DNA from: Caenispirillum bisanense
GTDB lineage: Bacteria; Pseudomonadota; Alphaproteobacteria; Rhodospirillales; Rhodospirillaceae
Direction of reading: 5' to 3'
DNA: 64,000 nucleotides
Assembly (NCBI RefSeq): GCF_039523075.1
Contig: NZ_BAAAEP010000001.1
Location: 279,716 to 343,715, forward strand
How positions within the stretch are numbered: the stretch's first letter is position 1; the number at the start of each line of letters is the position of its first letter. The notes under the pieces are model-generated. The model was given only the letters and a program-made list of their open reading frames with translations. It was not told the DNA's origin and ran no database searches. The position numbers were made by a program, and so were the translations under genes. This document shows positions 26,634 to 34,014 of the stretch, one piece after another.

Positions 26634-27039
26634 GGGACGCTCCTGCGGTTGGGCCGCGGCGCCGCCGTGCGGCGCGTCCGTCAGCCGATGTGCGAAGCTG
26701 TCTGTGAAGCGCAGCCGGCGCAACAAGTCAAGGGGATGACAGTGCAGACCTGCCCTGCCGCCACCATCGAGTCGAGGCCGGACCGCCCGGACCGCCCCGC
26801 CAGCCCGACCGGATATGGACGACCTGCGAAGTTGTCCACGTCTTATGCCGTTATTCGTAAGCCCCTGAAAGGTTCAGGGATTCCACCGCCTTGCCGGTGA
26901 TTGGTAACAGCCGGGACATAAACCGGTCACCCTGCCGTAACCGGCTGGTCTCATTAGAAAAAGTTTCATTTCTGGCGGCCTGGAAGCAGCCCCATGGTGG
27001 GCCTGCTGCAAACCTGAACCTCACGCACGGGAGGCTTTC
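26634..27039. other. Intergenic region upstream of chemoreceptor 1
   Basis: 406 bp between divergent genes. It holds a perfect 7-bp stem, 3-nt loop hairpin (CCCTGAA/TTCAGGG, 26863-26879) and a looser inverted pair CAGCCGG/CCGGCTG near 26909-26946. The last 150 bp are A/T-richer and probably contain the chemoreceptor promoter, but no clear -35/-10 pair or sigma-28 match was found. Confidence 0.6.
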
Positions 27040-28728
27040 ATGGCGCTATCCAGGCTCGGTATCGGCCCCAAGATCTGGCTTCCGGTTGGCCTGCTGGCCG
27101 TCGGGTTCCTCATTCTGTGCGCCGTGGCGCTGGTCTTTGTCGAGGAGACCCTGCTGGAGGGCCGCCGCGACAAGGCCCGCGGCATGGTCGAAGCGGCGCA
27201 CGCCATCTATGCCCACCACCACGAACGCGCCCGCTCCGGTGCCGTCGGCGAGGCGGAGGCCCGGGCGGCGGCGGCCGAGGCGGTGCGCGCCATCCGCTAC
27301 GACGGCCAGGAATACGTGTTCGTCGTCGGGCTGGACGGCACCGCGCAGGTGATGCCGGCCCGCCCCGACCTGGAAGGCACCGCCATGCTTGCCGCCGAAG
27401 ATCCGGCCGGCGTCCGCTTCATCGCCCGCATGGCGGAGGTGGCGCAGGGGCAGGGGGATGGCTACGTCGGCTACCAGTGGCCGAAGGCGGGTCACGACCA
27501 GCCGGTGGACAAGGTATCCTACGTCAAGGCCTTCGCGCCGTGGGGCGTGTTCATCGGCAGCGGCGTCTATCTGGATCGGGTGTGGGCGGCGTTCTGGGCC
27601 GAGGCGCGGCTGTTCGCCACCATCGCCGGCGTGCTGCTGCTGGCCGCCGGTGCCCTGGCGTGGCGCATCGTGCGCGACATCTCCCGCCCGACCATCGACC
27701 TTGCCCACCGCATGCACGACCTGGCCGACGGCCGCCTGGACGTCGAGGTGGTGGGCGGCGAGCGCGGCGACGAAATCGGCGAAATGGCCCGCGCCATGGA
27801 GGTCTTCAAGCAGAGCATGGCGGAACGCCGCCGCCTCGCCGACGAGCAGAAGGCCGCCGAGGCCCGCGCCGCCGCCGAGCGCAAGGCGCTCATGCTCCGC
27901 CTGGCCGACGACTTCGAGCGGGCGGTGGGCGAGGTGGTGGCGACGGTGTCCGATGCCGCGTCGGAACTGGAGGCGACCGCCTCGGCCATGACCTCCACCG
28001 CCGAGGAAACCAGCCGCCAGTCGACCGCCGTCTCCGCCGCCGCCGAGGAAGCGACGGCAAGCGTGGAGACGGTGGCAGCCGCCACCGAGGAACTCACCGC
28101 CTCCATCGCCGACATCAGCCGCCGCGTCGCCGGTGCGGCATCGGAGGCGCAGGCGGCCGTCGCCGAAGCGGAGGAGTCGAACCGCATGGTGCGCGATCTG
28201 GCCCAGGCGGCGGAGCGCATCGGCGAGGTGGTGGTGCTCATCAACGACATCGCCAGCCAGACCAACCTGCTGGCGCTGAACGCCACCATCGAGGCGGCGC
28301 GGGCGGGCGATGCCGGCAAGGGCTTCGCGGTGGTCGCCAACGAGGTCAAGACGCTCGCCAACCAGACCGCCCGCGCCACCGACGACATCACCCAGCAGAT
28401 CGTCGCCATCCAGGCCGCCACCCGCGGCACCGTGGCCGCCATCCAGGACATCGGCCGCACCATCGGGCGCATCAGCGACACCGCCGGGGCCATCGCCGCC
28501 GCCGTCGATCAGCAGGGCGCGGCGACGCAGGAAATCGCCCGCAACGTCGCCGCCGCCGCGGCCGGGGCGGGCGACGTCACCCACACCATCGCCGGGGTCA
28601 AGGATGCCGCCGGCGAAACCGGCGCCGCCGCCTCGCAGGTGCAGATGTCGGCTTCCACCCTGGCCCACCATTCGGCGCTGCTGCGCAAGGAACTGGACCA
28701 CTTCCTCGGTGGCGTGCGCGCCGCCTGA
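27040..28728 (+). CDS. Methyl-accepting chemotaxis protein with sCache sensor
   Basis: 562 residues: TM1 (about 10-33), periplasmic single Cache domain (40-185; IRYDGQEYVFVVGLDGTAQV and SYVKAFAPWGVFIGSGVYLD are typical sCache_2), TM2 (190-210), HAMP (211-265) and a cytoplasmic signalling domain whose hairpin tip reads INDIASQTNLLALNATIEAA. Such receptors sense small molecules, often carboxylates, and control CheA. No C-terminal pentapeptide tether for CheR is present. ATG 27040 follows ACGGGAGGC. A small gene of possible cell-cycle type follows. Confidence 0.93.
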   Translation: MALSRLGIGPKIWLPVGLLAVGFLILCAVALVFVEETLLEGRRDKARGMVEAAHAIYAHHHERARSGAVGEAEARAAAAEAVRAIRYDGQEYVFVVGLDGTAQVMPARPDLEGTAMLAAEDPAGVRFIARMAEVAQGQGDGYVGYQWPKAGHDQPVDKVSYVKAFAPWGVFIGSGVYLDRVWAAFWAEARLFATIAGVLLLAAGALAWRIVRDISRPTIDLAHRMHDLADGRLDVEVVGGERGDEIGEMARAMEVFKQSMAERRRLADEQKAAEARAAAERKALMLRLADDFERAVGEVVATVSDAASELEATASAMTSTAEETSRQSTAVSAAAEEATASVETVAAATEELTASIADISRRVAGAASEAQAAVAEAEESNRMVRDLAQAAERIGEVVVLINDIASQTNLLALNATIEAARAGDAGKGFAVVANEVKTLANQTARATDDITQQIVAIQAATRGTVAAIQDIGRTIGRISDTAGAIAAAVDQQGAATQEIARNVAAAAAGAGDVTHTIAGVKDAAGETGAAASQVQMSASTLAHHSALLRKELDHFLGGVRAA

Positions 28729-28771
28729 GGACGCCTTCCTCGGCCCAACGGTCATAACCGGGAGACCCGCC

Positions 28772-29239
28772 ATGACCAGGACCATGCTTGAGAACCTGTA
28801 TCACGACGCCCTGGCGCTGATGGAGCGCATGCGCGACTACGTCCACCGCGACGCCCGCCAGGACCGCCTCTGCCTGCCGTGGAGCGAGCGGGTGGTGATG
28901 TTGCAGACCAACCGCATCCTCACCGTCCGGCTGTGTCATGCCCTGCAGCTCATCCAGGCGCACCAGGCGCGGCTGCTGGGGGACAGCGAGATCCTGCAGG
29001 TGCCGCCGCCGCGCATCCGTCTGGCGCCGGTGCCGGTGGATGCCTACCGCGACATCCTGCCGGCCCGGCAGCTGCAGCTGGCCGACGATGCCAACCACCT
29101 GTTCGAACGTCTGCACGCCGTCCATATCGCCATCATTCCGGGCGATGCCGATGCCTTCGCCACGCCGGCGCCGGATGGCGACGACGATGACGACGGCGGC
29201 GATTTCGACGGCGACACGCCGCTGCGCGCCTACGCTTGA
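28772..29239 (+). CDS. Hypothetical protein, weakly RcdA/DUF1465-like
   Basis: 155 residues, mostly helical. The first part (LYHDALALMERMRDYVHRD) and the run VVMLQTNRILTVRLCHALQLI recall DUF1465, the family of Caulobacter RcdA, an adaptor for CtrA proteolysis, but the match is by eye and weak. The C-terminus is a disordered acidic tail (DGDDDDDGGDFDGD). ATG 28772 follows CGGGAGACC, 43 bp after the chemoreceptor, so the two may be co-transcribed. Confidence 0.6.
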   Translation: MTRTMLENLYHDALALMERMRDYVHRDARQDRLCLPWSERVVMLQTNRILTVRLCHALQLIQAHQARLLGDSEILQVPPPRIRLAPVPVDAYRDILPARQLQLADDANHLFERLHAVHIAIIPGDADAFATPAPDGDDDDDGGDFDGDTPLRAYA

Positions 29240-29282
29240 GGCAACGGTGGCCCTGACGCGGAGTGGGTGGTGGCGGCCGGGC

Positions 29283-29594
29283 TCAGGCGTCGGCTGCCGC
29301 CGCCTCCGCCTCCGCCGCTCCGGCGGTTCGCCGCGGCGCGGCGGGCGGCGCGGGGGTGTCGGAGATATCGGCGAGGGCGCGCGCTTCCGCCGTGCTGCCG
29401 TCGAAATCGACGACTCCCTGGCTCAGCGCCCAGCAGGCCAGACGCACGGAGCGCGGGATGCGGATGGGTTTGCCGTCCCGCTCCCCCTTCTCGTAGTACT
29501 GCACGATGCGGTGCTTGAGGCCGAGCGCCGCCGCCGCGTCCTTCTGCGACAGATTCAACGACTTGCGCCAGAGCTTGAAGGCTTTGGGGGTCAT
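29283..29594 (-). CDS. XRE-family helix-turn-helix regulator
   Basis: 103 residues. The N-terminal 45 form an HTH (FKLWRKSLNLSQKDAAAALGL then HRIVQYYEKGER), the XRE/Cro type with the recognition helix KHRIVQYYEKGE. The remainder is short, ending in an Ala/Glu tail, without a ligand domain. Divergent from the next small gene over a gap with two identical palindromes, one next to its own promoter, which suggests it represses itself and its neighbour. ATG 29594 follows GGGAGGGC. Confidence 0.85.
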   Translation of the reverse strand: MTPKAFKLWRKSLNLSQKDAAAALGLKHRIVQYYEKGERDGKPIRIPRSVRLACWALSQGVVDFDGSTAEARALADISDTPAPPAAPRRTAGAAEAEAAAADA

Positions 29595-29649
29595 GTCGCG
29601 CCCTCCCTCGCGTGCGCTGCCGCCGGTGGATCGGCGGGCTGTCGTGGAC

Positions 29650-29678
29650 AGTCTACGGCCGTGCGGCCCTGTTTGCAA
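29650..29678 (-). promoter_or_regulatory. Sigma-70 type promoter of the XRE gene
   Basis: On the minus strand, -35 TTGCAA (29678-29673), 17-bp spacer, -10 TAGACT (29655-29650). The palindrome 29679-29691 directly abuts the -35 box. Confidence 0.55.
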
Positions 29679-29722
29679 CGCACAAAGTGCGGCTTTCGCT
29701 TGCATCTTCCGCACCATGTGCG
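29679..29722. promoter_or_regulatory. Twin operator palindromes of the XRE regulator
   Basis: Two copies of CGCAC-N3-GTGCG: 29679-29691 (CGCACAAAGTGCG) and 29710-29722 (CGCACCATGTGCG). Centres are 31 bp apart, about three helical turns, so both face the same side of DNA. The first touches the -35 box of the leftward promoter; the second fills the spacer of the rightward promoter. Binding by the adjacent XRE protein is inferred. Confidence 0.65.
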
Positions 29723-29728
29723 TATACT
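29700..29728 (+). promoter_or_regulatory. Sigma-70 type promoter, rightward
   Basis: -35 TTGCAT (29700-29705), 17-bp spacer, -10 TATACT (29723-29728). The spacer carries the second palindrome, so a bound repressor would block RNA polymerase. Drives the small gene at 29799. Confidence 0.65.
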
Positions 29729-29798
29729 TGCGGCTGTAGACACCCGGGCGACTGCCCCTATCAGGACGCCGCCCCCATCTCCAGGGGAGGGTCGTGTC

Positions 29799-30056
29799 AT
29801 GACTGCCGAAATCATCCGTCCCGCGCGCTTCTCCGTCGACCCGCAGGTGGCCGGCCCGATCCAGCGCATGCGCCTGGCCAATGCCACCGCCGCCAACAGC
29901 TTCCTGGCGGTGCACGAAGGGCTTGTCGGCATGCAGCAGGACGAGGATCTGGAGCGCGCCCGCGAACTTGCCGATCTGGCGGAGGCGCTGGGCTCGCAGA
30001 TGCGCCGTCTGGCGGACGAGACCCGCCGCTTCATCGACGTGCTGCGCGCCGACTGA
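29799..30056 (+). CDS. Small helical hypothetical protein under XRE control
   Basis: 85 residues starting MTAEIIRPARFSVDPQVAG; predicted helical with a heptad-like pattern (LERARELADLAEALGSQMRRLADE). No signal peptide and no recognised family. ATG 29799 follows AGGGGAGGG. It is the only gene between the XRE-controlled promoter and the long palindrome at 30099, so it is probably the main target of the regulator. Size and context would fit an antitoxin, adaptor or phage-type accessory protein, but nothing proves any of these. Confidence 0.65.
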   Translation: MTAEIIRPARFSVDPQVAGPIQRMRLANATAANSFLAVHEGLVGMQQDEDLERARELADLAEALGSQMRRLADETRRFIDVLRAD

Positions 30057-30098
30057 CCCTGCCACACCCATAGGGCGGCGCCGTTGCGGCACCGTCCC

Positions 30099-30145
30099 CA
30101 GTGCAACGGCCCCGCCGCCCCACCGGGCGCGGGGCCGTTGCACTG
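30099..30145. terminator. 17-bp perfect inverted repeat, terminator-like
   Basis: CAGTGCAACGGCCCCGC (30099-30115) pairs perfectly with 30129-30145 around a 13-nt loop. It is the strongest stem in the intergenic DNA of the window. There is no T-run, so termination would be of the weak or Rho-assisted kind; an attenuator or protein site for the downstream CoA transferase is an alternative. Confidence 0.5.
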
Positions 30146-30303
30146 CAATAAGGACGGATCTGTTAAATCCCTATCAACTCTGCGCTTGTATGCTGGTCAG
30201 CACGCGGCGGACTTGATAGAACCCTGCCGCAATGCAACATAGTGACGGGTGGTGCGGCCGACGCCGCGCACCGGATGGGGAACTGTCAACGCAGGAGGGC
30301 TTC

Positions 30304-31623
30304 GTGTCCTATTACGCGACCATGTACCAGGACAAGCTGTGCAGCGCCGCCGATGCGGCCAAGCTGGTCAACGACCGGGAAAACCTGGTGCTCGGCATGG
30401 GCACGGCAATGCCGCCCGCGATCATGGCCGCCGTGGCCGAGCGCGTGAAGCGCGGCGAGTTCACGCGGCTGCCGGTCTATTACATGCACGCCAGCGATGC
30501 GGCGGTGAAGACCCTGCTGGTGCCCGAACTGATGGACGTGGTGAAGCCGCATCCGCTGTTCATGTCCGCCTTCGACCGCGCGCTGGCCAAGAAGGGCTAT
30601 GAGGTCGGCAAGGAGTACATCCACTTCGTGCCCTGCGCCTTCCACCAGGCCGGCAAGCTGCTGACCGAGGAAATCGGCGCCGACTGCTTCGTCGTGCAGG
30701 TGTCCCCCATGGACCGCGCCGGCTACTTCTCGCTCGGCACCAGCCCCGACTACGGCGCCACCGTGGTGCGCAACTGCAAGCGGCTGATCGTCGAGGTCAA
30801 CCCCAACATGCCGCGCACCTTCGGCGAGTGCCTGCTGCACGTCTCCGAGGTCGATGCCGTCGTCGAGCACACCTCGGTGCTCATGGAGGCCCACTCCAAG
30901 GACGCCAGCGTCGAGGACGAGAAGATCGCCGCCTTCATCGCCGAGCACATTCCCGATGGCGCCACCCTGCAGATGGGCATCGGCGGCGTGCCCAACTCGG
31001 TGATGTCGTTCCTGTCCAACCACAAGGACCTGGGCCTGCATTCCGAGCTGTTCAGCCCCGCCATGGTCGACCTGATCAAGAAGGGCGTGCTGAACGGCAA
31101 GCGCAAGAAGCTGTTCCCGTTCAAGCACGTCTACACGCTCGCCCTCGGCGACCGCGAGATGTTCGACTTCATGAACGACAACCCCTCCATCGTCGGCTAT
31201 CCGGTGGCGTGGGTGAACAACCCGGCGGTGATCGCCAAGAACAACGACATGATCTCGGTCAACGGCGCCATTGAGGTCGACCTGACCGGCCAGATCGGCT
31301 CGGAGTTCGTGGCCGGGCACCAGTTCTCCGGCACCGGCGGCCAGCTGGACTTCGTGCGCGGCGCCTATGCGGCGAAGGGCGGCAAGTCCTTCATCGCCCT
31401 GCATTCCACCGCCAAGAACGGCCAGCTGTCGCGCATCGTGCCGCGCCTGTCCGGCCCGGTGACCGACCCGCGCATGGACACCCACCACGTGGTGACCGAG
31501 CACGGCCTCGCCAACCTGAAGGGCAAGTCCATGCAGGAGCGCGCCGAGCTGCTGATCGGCCTGGCGGCGCCGCAGTTCCGTGACGAGCTGATGATCGAGG
31601 CGAAGAAGCTCGGCCTCATGTAA
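30304..31623 (+). CDS. Acetyl-CoA hydrolase/transferase family CoA-transferase
   Basis: 439 residues of the family that contains 4-hydroxybutyrate CoA-transferase and propionyl-CoA:succinate CoA-transferase (Cat1/YgfH type). The glycine loop ATLQMGIGGVPNSV and the region with the catalytic glutamate, GQIGSEFVAGHQFSGTGGQL, are both intact; THHVVTEHGLANL is the conserved C-terminal sequence. The enzyme moves CoA between short-chain acids, used in acetate, propionate or hydroxybutyrate metabolism. GTG 30304 follows GCAGGAGGGC. The preferred acid is not readable. Confidence 0.9.
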   Translation: MSYYATMYQDKLCSAADAAKLVNDRENLVLGMGTAMPPAIMAAVAERVKRGEFTRLPVYYMHASDAAVKTLLVPELMDVVKPHPLFMSAFDRALAKKGYEVGKEYIHFVPCAFHQAGKLLTEEIGADCFVVQVSPMDRAGYFSLGTSPDYGATVVRNCKRLIVEVNPNMPRTFGECLLHVSEVDAVVEHTSVLMEAHSKDASVEDEKIAAFIAEHIPDGATLQMGIGGVPNSVMSFLSNHKDLGLHSELFSPAMVDLIKKGVLNGKRKKLFPFKHVYTLALGDREMFDFMNDNPSIVGYPVAWVNNPAVIAKNNDMISVNGAIEVDLTGQIGSEFVAGHQFSGTGGQLDFVRGAYAAKGGKSFIALHSTAKNGQLSRIVPRLSGPVTDPRMDTHHVVTEHGLANLKGKSMQERAELLIGLAAPQFRDELMIEAKKLGLM

Positions 31624-31698
31624 GACGACGGCGGCCGCCGGCAGGCGGCGGCTTTCGATCCGACCGGACGGGGCGGGTGCCGCACAGGGGCCCGCCCC

Positions 31699-31733
31699 GT
31701 CTGCCGTCTGCGGTCTGTCGTCTGCGGTCTGGC
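31699..31733. repeat. Five tandem 7-bp repeats GTCTGNN
   Basis: GTCTGCC, GTCTGCG, GTCTGTC, GTCTGCG and GTCTGGC follow each other without gap. They lie in the 217-bp space between the CoA transferase and the second chemoreceptor. Heptad arrays of this kind can vary in copy number; a role is unknown. Confidence 0.75.
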
Positions 31734-31840
31734 GTCGTAACACCGGCGCAACCAACTCTTCACGGCGGTGCCGTTGATCCCCCGGCCGATGCGGCATAGC
31801 GTCGCGACACGCTTGCCCTTCAGACTTTTGGGGGAATGCC

Positions 31841-33874
31841 ATGGCCTTGGATGCGGTCGCCGACCCTTCGGCGGCCGGTCGCGTGCACCGCGGCCGGCGC
31901 CTTTCGGTGCAGGACATGGCAGCGCGGCTGCCCATCGGCCGGCGCATCGCCCTGCTGGCCGGTCTGGCACTGCTCGCTTCCACGGTGGCGGCAGGGGCTT
32001 ATCTGGTCGGGCAGGCCCGGTTGGACGGCGCCCTCGGCCGGCTGGAGGCCTTCCGCCAGACGGGGGCGGAGGCGGCCCGCATGGAACTGGCGCTGGCCCG
32101 CCTGCAACTGGACGAGCGCGACTTCCTCATCCGCCTCGATCCCGCCGCCGCCGATGCCTACCGCGCCGGCCTGGCCGACGTGGCCTCGGCACTGGCGACC
32201 GTCGGCGCCCGGCCGGAGGCGGCGGGCATCGCCGCCACCATTGCCGACCTGTTCGCCCGCCTCGACCTCGCCGGCCGCCAGTTCGAGGCGGTGGCGGCCA
32301 GCCGCGGCGCCCTCGGCCTGTCGCCGACGGAAGGGGTGTGGGGGCGTCTGACCGCCGCCACCGCCGCCGTCGAGCAGGACCTGGCGCAGTGGCCGCAGAT
32401 GGACAAGCTGCGCAGCCGCCTGGAGGCCATGCGCCGGCACGAACTGGCCTTCATGCTCACCGAGGACGAGCGGGAACTGGGCCTGCACCGCAAGGCCTTC
32501 AACGAGTTCGATTTCGGCCTGCTGGAGGCGCCGCTGGACGCCGCCACCCGCAGCCGCCTCGGCGACCTCGCCGCCGGCTACCGCCGCGACGTGGAAGCCT
32601 ATGCCGCCGGCCGCCTGCAGTTGCGGGCGGAAGTGGCGGCGCTGGATGCGTCCTTCGCCGGCCTCGCGCCCGCCTTCGAGTCGGTCTTCGCCTTCACCCG
32701 CAGCGGCATGGCCGAGGCGCTGGCGGCGCAGAAGCGGGTGCGTCAGCAGACCACTCTGCTGATGGTCGCCACCGGCGGCGTGGTGGTGGTGCTCTACCTG
32801 ATCGCGGCGGTCTTCCTGGTGCGCAGCATCACCCGCCCCATCGCCGCCATCGACGGCGCCATGCGGGCGCTGGCCGCCGGTGACCGCCAGACCATCATCC
32901 CCGGCACCGGCCGTCAGGACGAGATCGGCGCCATGGCCCGCGCCATCGAGGTGTTCCGCACCGGCCTGCTGCGGGCCGACCGGCTGGCGGCTGAACAGGT
33001 GGCGGAGCAGGAACGGCGCGAGCGCCGGCGGCAGGAGATCGAGGACGCCATCCACCGCTTCGAGGGCACCATCGGCGACGTGCTGGCCGCCCTGGCCCAT
33101 GCCTGCCGGGAGATGACCGAGACCGCCCACGCCATGACCGCATCCTCCGCCGCCACCGATCGGCAGGTGCGCACCACCGCCGCCGCGGCGGCTGAGGCCG
33201 ATGCCAGCGTGCGCGACGTTGCCGCCGCCACCGACGGCCTGGCCGCCGCCCTGCGCGAGATCGAGGCCGACGTGGCGGAAAGCGCCCGCATCGCCCAGAC
33301 GGCAGTGGGCAAGGCAGAGGCGGCGGAAGGCATCATGCAGGCCCTGGGACAGGCGGCGCAGCGCATCGGCGAGGTACTGGCCTTCATCACCACCGTCGCC
33401 GACCAGACCAACCTGCTGGCACTCAACGCCACCATCGAGGCGGCGCGGGCAGGGGATGCCGGCAAGGGCTTCGCCGTGGTCGCCAACGAGGTCAAGGCCC
33501 TGGCCACCCAGACCGCCCGCGCGACGGAGGAAATCGCCGGCCAGATCCGCGCCGTGCAGGCGGAGACCCAGGAGGCGCAGGCCGCCATCGCCGACATTGT
33601 CAGTGTCAACGGCGCCGCCGAGGGCATCGCCCGGCGGGTGGCGGCGGCGGTGCAGCGCCAGGGCGGCGCCATGGCCGGCATCCGCACCAACGTCGACCGC
33701 GCCTCCAGCGGCTCCGCCACCGTCGGCGAGGGCATCGGCGGAGTGCGCGCCAGCGCCGAGGCCACCGGCGCCGCCGCCGCCCGGGTCGCCGATGCCTCCG
33801 ACCTGCTCGGCCGCCAGTCCGATGCCCTTCGCCGGGAGGTGGAGACCTTCCTCGGCGGCATCCGCGCAGCGTGA
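31841..33874 (+). CDS. Methyl-accepting chemotaxis protein 2
   Basis: 677 residues: TM1 about 34-56, a long helical periplasmic domain (57-300) of the helical-bundle kind, TM2 about 306-326, HAMP (328-380) and the signalling domain with a hairpin tip VADQTNLLALNATIEAARAG. The helical sensor differs from the Cache sensor of the first receptor, so they detect different cues. Signal type is unknown. ATG 31841 follows TGGGGGAA. It lies upstream of a membrane histidine kinase. Confidence 0.92.
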   Translation: MALDAVADPSAAGRVHRGRRLSVQDMAARLPIGRRIALLAGLALLASTVAAGAYLVGQARLDGALGRLEAFRQTGAEAARMELALARLQLDERDFLIRLDPAAADAYRAGLADVASALATVGARPEAAGIAATIADLFARLDLAGRQFEAVAASRGALGLSPTEGVWGRLTAATAAVEQDLAQWPQMDKLRSRLEAMRRHELAFMLTEDERELGLHRKAFNEFDFGLLEAPLDAATRSRLGDLAAGYRRDVEAYAAGRLQLRAEVAALDASFAGLAPAFESVFAFTRSGMAEALAAQKRVRQQTTLLMVATGGVVVVLYLIAAVFLVRSITRPIAAIDGAMRALAAGDRQTIIPGTGRQDEIGAMARAIEVFRTGLLRADRLAAEQVAEQERRERRRQEIEDAIHRFEGTIGDVLAALAHACREMTETAHAMTASSAATDRQVRTTAAAAAEADASVRDVAAATDGLAAALREIEADVAESARIAQTAVGKAEAAEGIMQALGQAAQRIGEVLAFITTVADQTNLLALNATIEAARAGDAGKGFAVVANEVKALATQTARATEEIAGQIRAVQAETQEAQAAIADIVSVNGAAEGIARRVAAAVQRQGGAMAGIRTNVDRASSGSATVGEGIGGVRASAEATGAAAARVADASDLLGRQSDALRREVETFLGGIRAA

Positions 33875-34014
33875 TCGGGTCCGACCAAAGGTGTGACGGA
33901 AATTCCTCGAAAGGACGACTGATTTCATCGAATCCGGCACCGCCTCTGCTATAGTTATGGAAGCTTCCGTGACGGACGGGAGCAGCGGGGGAGACGCTGG
34001 GCGCGGTCGACATC

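Noticed and set aside
26900..26970. Flagellar sigma-28 promoter of chemoreceptor 1 (TAAA ... GCCGTAAC)
   Set aside because: Spacing between the two parts is 11, not about 15, so it does not fit the sigma-28 consensus.
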